Shown: positions 1-5,558 of the stretch, one piece after another
Layout: each line of letters opens with the position of its first letter
Position numbering within the stretch: the stretch's first letter is position 1
NCBI GenBank assembly: GCA_023427825.1
Contig: JAEZAI010000502.1
Coordinates: 1-9,068 of the forward strand
From: Actinomycetes bacterium
GTDB taxonomy: Bacteria > Actinomycetota > Acidimicrobiia > Acidimicrobiales > Microtrichaceae
DNA length: 9,068 bases
Direction of reading: 5' to 3'
Program-made: the position numbers and the translations under genes
The notes under the pieces: model-generated
Database searches by the model: none
Told to the model about the DNA's origin: nothing
The model's input: the letters and a program-made list of their open reading frames with translations, nothing else

Positions 1-84
1 GTCCCGCCCCGCCGCGGCACAGCGGCAGCCGGGCCGGCCGACACCGACGCCGACGCACGACCCGAGGACGGGACGACCACATGA
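1..84 (+). CDS. yidD: C-terminal end of probable YidD, membrane insertion efficiency factor (partial)
   Basis: Reading frame 1 is open from the window edge and ends at TGA 82-84. It encodes VPPRRGTAAAGPADTD followed by an acidic and Thr-rich tail. The leading VPPR fits the end of the conserved HPGG-x-DPVP block that closes the YidD core, after which actinobacterial YidD proteins have variable tails. YidD is a small membrane-associated factor that assists YidC/Sec insertion and normally sits between rnpA and yidC, which is exactly this position. Only 27 codons are visible, so the assignment rests on synteny plus four residues. The frame-3 reading is also open, but its basic low-complexity product looks less like YidD. 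Confidence 0.45.
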   Translation, partial: VPPRRGTAAAGPADTDADARPEDGTTT

Positions 85-152
85 CCACGGCGATGCCGCA
101 CACGGTGTACGCGGACGTACACACGACCGGGACGGCCAGGGAGGCAGTCTGA
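81..152 (+). CDS. Possible 23-codon mini-ORF linking yidD to yidC
   Basis: The ATG at 81 overlaps the presumed yidD stop as ATGA. The ORF ends in TGA 150-152, which overlaps the yidC start as TGATG. The product would be MTTAMPHTVYADVHTTGTAR plus EAV. A weak GGGA (70-73) lies 7 nt before the ATG. It resembles no family I know. The exact end-to-end overlaps make it a candidate for translational coupling, passing ribosomes from yidD to yidC, rather than a functional peptide. It may equally be chance, since frame 3 is open from the window edge. Confidence 0.2.
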   Translation: MTTAMPHTVYADVHTTGTAREAV

Positions 153-1378
153 TGTTCGAACAGTTCTTCGAGGCGCTGGGGAGCGTCCTCAACTTCTTCT
201 ACACGTTGATCCCCAACTACGGGATCTCGATCATGCTCCTGACCGTCCTGGTGATGGTGCTGATCACGCCGCTCACGGTGAAGAGCACCCGCTCCATGCT
301 GCAGATGCAGCGACTGCAGCCGGAGATGAAGCGCCTGCAGGCGAAGTACAAGGACGACCGCGAGCAGCTCAACGCCGAGCTGATGAAGTTCTACCGGGAG
401 AACAAGATCAACCCGTTGGGCGGCTGCCTCCCGCTGCTCGCGCAGATGCCGGTGTTCATCATCATGTACCAGCTCCTGCGTGGGCTCACGACCCGGCAGG
501 GCGGTCTGGGCTCCGGGATCGGCCACATCGCCGGCCAGGTGCAGCAGGGCGTCGAGCTCACCCCGTGGATCTTCACCGATCAGTACTTCCGCCCGGAGCA
601 CCTGAACCACTCGACCGACCTGTACCAGTCGCTGTCGAGCACGAACACGATGAACTTCTTCGGGATGGACCTGGCGGTCTCCGCGGCCCAGGCCCTGAAG
701 ATCGGCCTGCTGATCGCGGTCCCCTACCTGCTCCTGCTCGTGGTCATCCTCGTGACCGGCGTGTACCAGAACCGCCAGCTGCAGTCCCGCAACAAGAACA
801 CGGCGGTCAACCCGCAGCAGCAGATGCTGATGAAGATCATGCCGTTCTTCCTGCCGGTGTTCTCGTTCGGGTTCCCGTCCGGCCTGGCGCTCTACTGGGC
901 CACGCAGAACTTCTGCCGGATCGGTACGAACGCCTACATCACGCGGTCGGTGTACCGGAAGGAGCACGCGAACGACCCGATCGAGACGACGGGCTCCGAG
1001 AAGGGCGGCTCCGGCAAGGGCTCCAAGGGCGATGGCGGCACCGCCGCCGTCGGCAAGGGCAAGAACGCCGACAACGGCAAGAGCAGTCAGAACGGCACGT
1101 CGGCCAAGAAGGCCGGCGGGAGCCAGAAGAGCCGGTCCGGACAGAAGGACCGAGCGGACAAGGACGCCATGACCGAGGGCACCCGCGAGGGAACCTCCGT
1201 GCGGAGCCAGAAGGCCCGCCAGAACGCCACGACATCCGGCAGCGCCGGACGTCGGTCGGGCTCGGGTGCGAAGCGGTCGGTGAACCAGCGCCGCTCGGGG
1301 GAGCCGCGGGGCGGCGGTCGTGGTGGCAAGTCGGACAGCGGCAACGGACGCGCCGGCGACGGCGACGAGAAGGAGTGA
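152..1378 (+). CDS. yidC: YidC/Oxa1/Alb3-family membrane protein insertase
   Basis: This 408-residue insertase inserts and folds inner-membrane proteins, alone or with SecYEG. The start ATG 152 is preceded by a strong SD (AGGGAGG, 138-144). The Oxa1 core is visible in order: TM1 about 24-43, a charged cytoplasmic coiled-coil hairpin about 45-88 (MQRLQPEMKRLQAKYKDD), TM2 about 91-110 (GGCLPLLAQMPVFIIMYQLL), a long extracytoplasmic segment about 111-180, TM3 about 183-205, and the TM4/TM5 region about 226-262 (KIMPFFLPVF, PSGLALYW). There is no large N-terminal periplasmic domain, as usual outside Gram-negatives. The groove arginine normally found in TM1 (VR in the LTxIVR block) is Met35 here. 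Residues 281-408 form a disordered Gly/Ser/Lys/Arg-rich tail, probably ribosome-contacting. The gene abuts jag downstream. Family assignment is secure. Confidence 0.97.
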   Translation: MFEQFFEALGSVLNFFYTLIPNYGISIMLLTVLVMVLITPLTVKSTRSMLQMQRLQPEMKRLQAKYKDDREQLNAELMKFYRENKINPLGGCLPLLAQMPVFIIMYQLLRGLTTRQGGLGSGIGHIAGQVQQGVELTPWIFTDQYFRPEHLNHSTDLYQSLSSTNTMNFFGMDLAVSAAQALKIGLLIAVPYLLLLVVILVTGVYQNRQLQSRNKNTAVNPQQQMLMKIMPFFLPVFSFGFPSGLALYWATQNFCRIGTNAYITRSVYRKEHANDPIETTGSEKGGSGKGSKGDGGTAAVGKGKNADNGKSSQNGTSAKKAGGSQKSRSGQKDRADKDAMTEGTREGTSVRSQKARQNATTSGSAGRRSGSGAKRSVNQRRSGEPRGGGRGGKSDSGNGRAGDGDEKE

Positions 1379-1386
1379 GTGCCACC

Positions 1387-2328
1387 GTGGAGTGGGTCGA
1401 GACAACCGGCAAGACCGTCGAAGAGGCCAAGGAGGCGGCGTTGGACCGCCTCGGCGTCGACGAGCAGGACGCCGAGTTCGAAGTGATCGAGGAGCCCAGG
1501 TCGGGCCTGTTCGGCCGGACCAGGGGCGTCGGCCGGGTTCGCGCCCGCGTGGCGCCCCGGGCGCCACGGCCGAAGCCCGAGCGACGCAAGCGCACCAAGT
1601 CGGGTGGGCGCTCCGGGTCCGGCGGAGGTTCGGCAGCCGAGTCCGAGACGGCGACGGACGAGGAGACCGCCTCGGGCGGGGGCAGCCGTCCGCGGAACCG
1701 CAACCGCGGGGGCCGGGGCGGTCAGGGCGGTCGCAACGGCGAGGGCCGGAGCGACGACCGCTCGGAGAACCGGTCAGAGAGCAAGGATGCTGCCGATGCC
1801 GGAGGCCCCGGCGGTGGGAGGGATCGCGGGGGTCGAAGCTCGGCACCGCAGAAGGAGCGTGAGGTCATGGACGAAGCAGCGCAGTGCGAGGCGGTGACCA
1901 CGTTCCTCGACGGACTGGGTCAGGCGTTCGGGCTCGAGGTGACGAGCAGTGCCACGATCGACGGCGACGTCCTGCGTGCCTCGATCGAGGGAAGCGAGGT
2001 CGGTCTCTTCATCGGTCCCGGCCTGGGCACCCTCGAGGCCATCCAGGAGATCGCCCGCAACGTGCTCCAGCGCCACGCCGATGGTCGTGAGCACGCCAAG
2101 GTCGTGCTCGACGTGTCCGGTGTCCGCGAGCTCCGCCGCACCAAGCTCGCCGCGTTCGTCACCGATGCCGCCCAGCAGGTGAAGGACGACGGCATCGAGG
2201 TGACCTTCGAGGTCATGTCCAGTCCCGACCGAAAGGTCGTCCACGACACGGTGGCCGAGATCGACGGCGTCGCCTCCAACTCCATCGGTGAGGATCCTCG
2301 CCGGCGGGTGGTGCTCAAGCCGGCGTGA
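1387..2328 (+). CDS. jag: Jag/KhpB (SpoIIIJ-associated) RNA-binding protein
   Basis: This 313-residue protein has an N-terminal Jag_N domain (1-55, MEWVETTGKTVEEA, RSGLFG), a disordered basic linker rich in RG/RGG (about 58-160), a KH domain (about 170-240) and an R3H domain (about 242-311). R3H motif residues R282 and H286 are present (DRKVVH), followed by the typical GEDPRRRVVLKP ending. Jag/KhpB binds RNA and is almost always cotranscribed with yidC; in Firmicutes it influences division and cell-wall synthesis. The KH loop reads FIGPGLGTL, where the family has GxxG with basic residues, so RNA contact there may be weakened. GTG 1387 was chosen because AAGGAG (1370-1375) lies 11 nt upstream and the product starts at the family's usual MEWVE. 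GTG 1375, overlapping the yidC stop as GTGA, would add four residues. A second strong internal start exists at 1867. Confidence 0.93.
   Translation: MEWVETTGKTVEEAKEAALDRLGVDEQDAEFEVIEEPRSGLFGRTRGVGRVRARVAPRAPRPKPERRKRTKSGGRSGSGGGSAAESETATDEETASGGGSRPRNRNRGGRGGQGGRNGEGRSDDRSENRSESKDAADAGGPGGGRDRGGRSSAPQKEREVMDEAAQCEAVTTFLDGLGQAFGLEVTSSATIDGDVLRASIEGSEVGLFIGPGLGTLEAIQEIARNVLQRHADGREHAKVVLDVSGVRELRRTKLAAFVTDAAQQVKDDGIEVTFEVMSSPDRKVVHDTVAEIDGVASNSIGEDPRRRVVLKPA
1851..1869 (+). promoter_or_regulatory. Internal Shine-Dalgarno and ATG within jag
   Basis: GAAGGAG at 1851-1857 stands 9 nt before an in-frame ATG at 1867-1869 (Met161 of Jag). This is a better SD/start pair than either candidate at the gene's 5' end. 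Initiation here would give a 153-residue KH-R3H protein lacking the Jag_N domain and RG-rich linker. The signal falls exactly at the end of the disordered linker and the start of the folded RNA-binding half. Whether it is used cannot be told from sequence, because Lys/Glu-Arg codons can imitate an SD. Confidence 0.4.
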
Positions 2329-2348
2329 GCCGGCGAGGAGCAGGACCC

Positions 2349-3101
2349 ATGGCGGACCACGGTCACGCCCGGGACGGATCGGACGGGCACCCCGACGGGG
2401 TGCCCGTCCCGCGTCCGGACCCGTTCTCCGACGGCGTCCCCGCGGGCGCGCTGCGCGACGTCCTCCTGCGGTCGCGGGAGCTCGGGTTCCTGGGCCCGGG
2501 CGACGTCGACGCACACGTGCGACACGCGGCAGCGTTCCTCGATGGACTTCCCGACGCTCCGGAGTCGAGCGTGCCGGGTGCGCCGGTCGGAGCGCCCGAG
2601 CCAGCCGGACTGCACCTGCTCGACCTCGGTGCCGGCGGCGGGGTACCCGGCCTGGTTCTCGCCGCCGAACGGCCGGACCTGAAGGTCGTCCTCCTCGATG
2701 CCGCGCAGAAGCGCACCGACTTCCTCCGCTGGGCCGTCGAGGAGCTGGAGCTCGACCGACGCGTGTCGATCGTGCGCGGCCGGGCGGAGGAGCTGGCCCG
2801 CGAGCCCGAGCTCCGAGGCGCCGTCAGCGTGGTGACCGCCCGCTCGTTCGGCCCGCCGGCGGTCACAGCAGAATGCGCGGTCGGGTTCCTGGCCGGAGTG
2901 GGATCCAGGCTGCTGGTGAGCGAGCCCCCGGGCGGCGACCCCGATCGTTGGCCGGCCGCAGCGCTCGAGAAGATGGGGCTGCGCCCCGGGGACACCTGGC
3001 GGCGCGACGGCGCGACCGTTCGCCGCCTGGACGTGATCGCCCCCTGCCCGGACGCGCTGCCCCGCCGAGTGGGCGTCCCCGCCCGCCGCCCGGCGTTCTG
3101 A
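2349..3101 (+). CDS. rsmG: 16S rRNA (guanine-N7)-methyltransferase RsmG (GidB)
   Basis: This 250-residue class I SAM-dependent methyltransferase makes m7G527 (E. coli numbering) in 16S rRNA; loss of the enzyme gives low-level streptomycin resistance in many bacteria. SAM motif I is DLGAGGGVPGL (92-102). The acidic strand-2 region is LLDAAQKR (115-122) and the ARSFGPP block is at 164-170. The C-terminus PRRVGVPARRP is diagnostic of the family. The N-terminal region GFLGPGDVDAHVRHAAAFLDGL is a diverged version of the usual RHLLDSL helix. Start ATG 2349 follows GAGGAG (2335-2340) by 8 nt. An in-frame GTG 2325, overlapping the jag stop as GTGA, would add eight residues. The gene lies 20 bp after jag, presumably in the same operon. 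Confidence 0.95.
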   Translation: MADHGHARDGSDGHPDGVPVPRPDPFSDGVPAGALRDVLLRSRELGFLGPGDVDAHVRHAAAFLDGLPDAPESSVPGAPVGAPEPAGLHLLDLGAGGGVPGLVLAAERPDLKVVLLDAAQKRTDFLRWAVEELELDRRVSIVRGRAEELAREPELRGAVSVVTARSFGPPAVTAECAVGFLAGVGSRLLVSEPPGGDPDRWPAAALEKMGLRPGDTWRRDGATVRRLDVIAPCPDALPRRVGVPARRPAF

Positions 3102-3149
3102 CCCCCGAACTTGGGGGATCTCGACGGATGATCTGTCGGATTCCCCCAA
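3102..3149 (+). terminator. Alternative hairpins (C5-G5-C5) just after rsmG
   Basis: Directly after the rsmG stop, CCCCC (3102-3106) can pair with GGGGG (3113-3117) around a 6-nt loop. The same G-run with its flanks, TTGGGGGA (3111-3118), can instead pair with TCCCCCAA (3142-3149), with a small inner CGAC/GTCG stem (3122-3125/3135-3138). The two structures exclude each other. No T-tract follows. Its position suggests rsmG termination or attenuation between rsmG and parAB, but the function is inferred. Confidence 0.4.
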
Positions 3150-3182
3150 CAAGGCGGTGCGCCGCCCTCCACGGGCCGCGGT

Positions 3183-3196
3183 GTTCCACGTGGAAC
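3183..3196. promoter_or_regulatory. parS centromere site 1
   Basis: GTTCCACGTGGAAC is a perfect 14-bp palindrome. It differs from the common bacterial parS core GTTTCACGTGAAAC only by a symmetric T-to-C and A-to-G pair. It lies upstream of parA on the same side as the parAB promoter. ParB is expected to load here as a CTP-dependent clamp and spread. Its identity rests on the palindrome, a second identical copy 47 bp away, and adjacency to parAB. Confidence 0.9.
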
Positions 3197-3229
3197 GCGC
3201 AAACGCGCCAGCGCAGTGCACCGCCGATC

Positions 3230-3243
3230 GTTCCACGTGGAAC
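3230..3243. promoter_or_regulatory. parS centromere site 2
   Basis: This is an exact second copy of the GTTCCACGTGGAAC palindrome, 47 bp start to start from the first (about 4.5 helical turns). It ends 20 bp before the candidate -35 element of the parAB promoter, so ParB bound or spreading here could repress or otherwise modulate parAB transcription. Confidence 0.9.
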
Positions 3244-3263
3244 ACGCGCGCTGTCGAGGGTGC

Positions 3264-3293
3264 TTGACCCCCACCGCTCCTGAACGGAAGGAT
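3264..3293 (+). promoter_or_regulatory. Candidate parAB promoter
   Basis: TTGACC (3264-3269) is a good -35 element. AAGGAT (3288-3293), 18 bp downstream, is a weak -10. Transcription would begin near 3300, giving a leader of about 105 nt before the parA ATG at 3406. The in-frame ATG at 3292 overlaps this -10, which argues against starting parA there. The -10 match is poor, so confidence is limited. Confidence 0.3.
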
Positions 3294-3405
3294 GGGGACG
3301 CACCGCGTCTGGCCGGTGCCGTCGTCGACCCGGAGGACCCCTCACGAGGGGTGCGTCCTGCAGACAGCTGCTGCGGACGTGGGAACCCTCCATTGGGAGC
3401 TCTGG

Positions 3406-4500
3406 ATGTCTGACCTGCCACCCGAGTCGGGTGCTCATGACGGATCGACGGTCGCGCTCGGTGCGGACGAGGCGCCGACGACGGCCGGTCCCCCGCCCTC
3501 GCTCGAGCCCTCACGGCCGGAGCCTGCTCCGGGCGGCAGCCCGGCCCCGAGCAGCAGCCCGATCCCGCACCCGTCGGATCGGTACGACGAGCCGGTGGTC
3601 AACTTGTCCGACACCGAGTCTGTAGGACCCAGCGGGGACGCGTCCTCGACCGACGGTGAGGAGGCTCTCGTCCCGGATCTGACGGCGGCGGTGGAGCCCG
3701 AGGTCGCTGCCGGACCCAGCGGGGTGTCCGGCCGGCCACTCCCCCGGGTCATCGCGATCGCCAACCAGAACGGGGGCGTCGGCAAGACGACGACGACCGT
3801 CAACATGGGCGCGGCGCTCGCCGAGCTGGACCACCGGACGCTCGTGATCGACCTGGATCCCCAGGGCAACGCCACGACCGGTCTGGGCATCAACTACCGG
3901 ACGCTCGATCACACCATGTACGACGTCCTCCTCCACGACGTGCCGCTGGAGGACTGCATCGAGCCCACCGAGGTCCGGAACCTCTTCGTGGCGCCGGCCA
4001 GCCTGGACCTGGCGGGAGCGGAGATCGAGCTCGTCCCGGCGTTCAGCCGCGAGGGCCGTCTCAAGCGGGCCATCGCCGAGATCATCGACGACTACGACTA
4101 CATCCTCATCGACTGCCCACCGTCGCTCGGTCTGCTGACCGTGAACGGCCTGGTGGCAGCGACCGAGGTGATGGTCCCGATCCAGTGCGAGTACTACGCG
4201 TTGGAAGGTCTGGCCCAGCTCACGCGCAACGTCGATCTGGTGCGGACGAACCTGAACCCGGAGCTGGAGATCAGCGGCATCGTCCTGGTGATGTACGACA
4301 GCCGGACCCGGCTGGCTGAGCAGGTCGTGTCGGAGGTCAGGGCCCACTTCGGGCCCAAGGTCTGCCGCAACATGATCCCTCGCAACATCCGGCTGTCGGA
4401 GGCACCGTCCTTCGGGCAGCCGATCACGACGTTCGATCCGAGCTCCCGAGGGGCGGTCGCGTACCGGGAGCTGGCACGGGAGGTCAGCGGTGGCTCGTAA
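3406..4500 (+). CDS. parA: Chromosome partitioning ATPase ParA (Soj)
   Basis: This 364-residue ParA/MinD-type P-loop ATPase binds nucleoid DNA as an ATP dimer and moves ParB-parS complexes so that origins segregate. After a disordered Pro/Ser/Glu-rich N-terminal extension (1-110), the fold starts at RVIAIANQNGGVGKTTTTVN. The deviant Walker A is at 120-130 (catalytic-site K127), the Walker A' region is VIDLDPQGNAT (147-157), Walker B is YILIDCPPS (D236), and a QCEYYALEGL block follows. The first, signature lysine of the deviant Walker A (KGGVGKTT) is Asn122 here (codon AAC 3769-3771), which is unusual. Start ATG 3406 follows GGGAG (3395-3399) by 6 nt. The in-frame ATG 3292 lacks a properly spaced SD and overlaps the promoter. 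The 3' end overlaps parB by 11 bp. Confidence 0.96.
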   Translation: MSDLPPESGAHDGSTVALGADEAPTTAGPPPSLEPSRPEPAPGGSPAPSSSPIPHPSDRYDEPVVNLSDTESVGPSGDASSTDGEEALVPDLTAAVEPEVAAGPSGVSGRPLPRVIAIANQNGGVGKTTTTVNMGAALAELDHRTLVIDLDPQGNATTGLGINYRTLDHTMYDVLLHDVPLEDCIEPTEVRNLFVAPASLDLAGAEIELVPAFSREGRLKRAIAEIIDDYDYILIDCPPSLGLLTVNGLVAATEVMVPIQCEYYALEGLAQLTRNVDLVRTNLNPELEISGIVLVMYDSRTRLAEQVVSEVRAHFGPKVCRNMIPRNIRLSEAPSFGQPITTFDPSSRGAVAYRELAREVSGGS

Positions 4501-5398
4501 GGGTGGTCTCGGGCGGGGTCTGACCTCGCTGATCCCCGCCGGCGCGGGGGAGGACGCGGAGTCCGCTGCGGCCGCCGGCCTCTCGGAGGTGCCGGTGGAG
4601 GCCATCCGGCCGAACCCGCTGCAGCCCCGGCGCTCGTTCGACGAGGAGTCGCTCGAGGGCCTGTCGGACAGCATCAAGGAGCTCGGAGTGCTCCAGCCGG
4701 TGCTCGTCCGCGAGCTGGACGACGGCTACGAGCTGATCGCGGGCGAGCGTCGACTGCGTGCGGCCAAGCGCGCCGGTCTCCGGTCGGTCCCGGTCGTGAT
4801 CCGGACGGCGGACGACGTGTCGTCGCTGGAGCAGGCGCTGGTCGAGAACCTCCACCGTCAGGACCTGAACCCTCTCGAAGAGGCCGCTGCCTACCAGCAG
4901 CTCATCGAGGACTTCTCCTACACGCAGGAGCAGGTGGCACAGCGCGTGGGCCGGAGCCGCTCGGCGGTGACGAACCTGCTCCGGCTGTTCCAGCTGCCGC
5001 CGGCGGTCCAACGGTTGGTCGGGGAGCAGCTCATCAGCGCAGGTCACGCGAAGGCCCTGCTCGGCCACCCCGACCGGGCGTATCAGGAGGCGCTGGCCAA
5101 GCGGACGGTCGCCGAAGCCCTGAGCGTGCGCGACGTCGAGCAGCTGGTGCGGGAGCGCCTGGAGCTGGAAGCCGGGCTGGATGCCGAGGTCGACGAGGAG
5201 GACGGATCGCCCAGCCCGACGCCGGGCCCGAAGCCGTCAGCGCTCCGCCCACCGGGGCTGCTGGAGCTCGAGGAGCTGCTGGCGGACCACCTCGACACGA
5301 GGGTCTCGATCACGATGACCGCCAAGCGCGGCAAGGTCCTGGTGGAGTTCGCCAACCTCGAGGACCTGGAGCGGATCTACCGCCGCATCATCGACTGA
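4490..5398 (+). CDS. parB: Chromosome partitioning protein ParB (Spo0J), CTP-dependent clamp
   Basis: This 302-residue ParB opens with the typical MARKGGLGRGLTSLIP, the ParA-stimulating N-terminus. The ParB/Srx-like CTP-binding domain covers about 34-130, including NPLQPRRSFDEE, GERRLRA (85-91) and ENLHRQDLNPLEEA (119-132). The parS-reading helix-turn-helix is about 144-165 (YTQEQVAQRVGRSRSAVTN). A charged Pro-rich linker follows (about 220-242), then a C-terminal dimerization domain (about 245-302). All CTPase motifs look intact. The His in ENLHR, where Bacillus has Gln, is common in Actinomycetota. Start GTG 4490 lies inside the parA 3' end with GGGAGG (4478-4483) 6 nt upstream, so translation is coupled to parA. 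Two matching parS sites lie upstream of parA. Confidence 0.97.
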   Translation: MARKGGLGRGLTSLIPAGAGEDAESAAAAGLSEVPVEAIRPNPLQPRRSFDEESLEGLSDSIKELGVLQPVLVRELDDGYELIAGERRLRAAKRAGLRSVPVVIRTADDVSSLEQALVENLHRQDLNPLEEAAAYQQLIEDFSYTQEQVAQRVGRSRSAVTNLLRLFQLPPAVQRLVGEQLISAGHAKALLGHPDRAYQEALAKRTVAEALSVRDVEQLVRERLELEAGLDAEVDEEDGSPSPTPGPKPSALRPPGLLELEELLADHLDTRVSITMTAKRGKVLVEFANLEDLERIYRRIID

Positions 5399-5478
5399 TC
5401 GTCCGCCTGCCTGCCCGTCAGCATCGCTGGCGCCGGAATCGGCGGCCGAGTGAACGTTCCGACCCCCGTCGCGCTCTC

Positions 5479-5518
5479 CAGTCCACATCGAGGGAGGTTG
5501 TCCACAGGCTGGGCACAA
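5479..5518. promoter_or_regulatory. DnaA-box-like cluster
   Basis: TTGTCCACA at 5498-5506 is a full match to the actinobacterial DnaA box. CAGTCCACA at 5479-5487 matches 7 of 9. On the opposite strand TTGTGCCCA (5518 to 5510) also matches 7 of 9. The perfect and opposite boxes form a near-palindrome with a one-base centre. A 9-mer on either strand would be expected by chance well under once in a window this size. The site could titrate DnaA, regulate a gene, or be an outlier of oriC, which normally lies on the other side of yidD/rnpA near dnaA. Confidence 0.4.
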
Positions 5519-5532
5519 GTCTGGGGAAAGTG

Positions 5533-5551
5533 GAACCTGAGGTGCAGGTTC
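5533..5551 (-). terminator. Stem-loop downstream of the cwlM-like gene
   Basis: GAACCTG (5533-5539) pairs perfectly with CAGGTTC (5545-5551) around an AGGTG loop. It lies 45 nt beyond the cwlM-like stop on the - strand, where it is followed by CACTTTCCCC, a weak T-tract. It could also end parB transcripts from the other side. No strong U-run is present, as is common in GC-rich genomes. Confidence 0.4.
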
Positions 5552-5558
5552 TCCCCCT

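Larger units (their letters stand above)
3102..3405 (+). other. 304-bp non-coding rsmG-parA gap with parS sites and parAB leader
   Basis: No credible gene lies here on either strand. From left to right it holds the alternative hairpins, two parS palindromes (3183 and 3230), a candidate -35/-10 pair (3264-3293), an imperfect stem-loop at 3334-3359, and the parA ribosome binding site GGGAG at 3395-3399. The stem-loop has AGGAC pairing with GTCCT and an inner CCCT/AGGG. CTCC (3388-3391) could pair with GGAG (3396-3399) and partly hide the binding site. This is probably the parAB control region. Confidence 0.7.

Noticed and set aside
565..1374. Upstream extension of the jag frame through yidC (over 250 codons).
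   Set aside because: It is an Arg/Pro-rich shadow of yidC with no domain. Jag_N begins at MEWVE and fits a start at 1387 or 1375.
939..1703. 254-codon - strand ORF across the yidC tail and jag.
   Set aside because: Low-complexity Arg/Ser/Pro product opposite two well-supported genes; a typical GC-rich antisense shadow.
1920..3245. 441-codon - strand ORF opposite jag and rsmG.
   Set aside because: No domain, runs through the parS sites and opposes two recognised genes.
2288..3283. 331-codon + strand ORF overlapping rsmG.
   Set aside because: Arg/Pro-rich product in a shadow frame of rsmG, crossing both parS sites.
3292..3405. Extending parA to the in-frame ATG at 3292.
   Set aside because: GGAAGG touches that ATG with no spacing and the codon overlaps a candidate -10; ATG 3406 has a properly spaced SD.
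3216..3413. 65-codon + strand ORF in the rsmG-parA gap.
   Set aside because: It runs through a parS site and the leader hairpins, has no SD, and resembles nothing known.
4848..4865. ENLHR instead of ENLQR in the ParB CTPase motif as a possible defect.
   Set aside because: His at this position is common in actinobacterial ParB, and the remaining motifs are intact.
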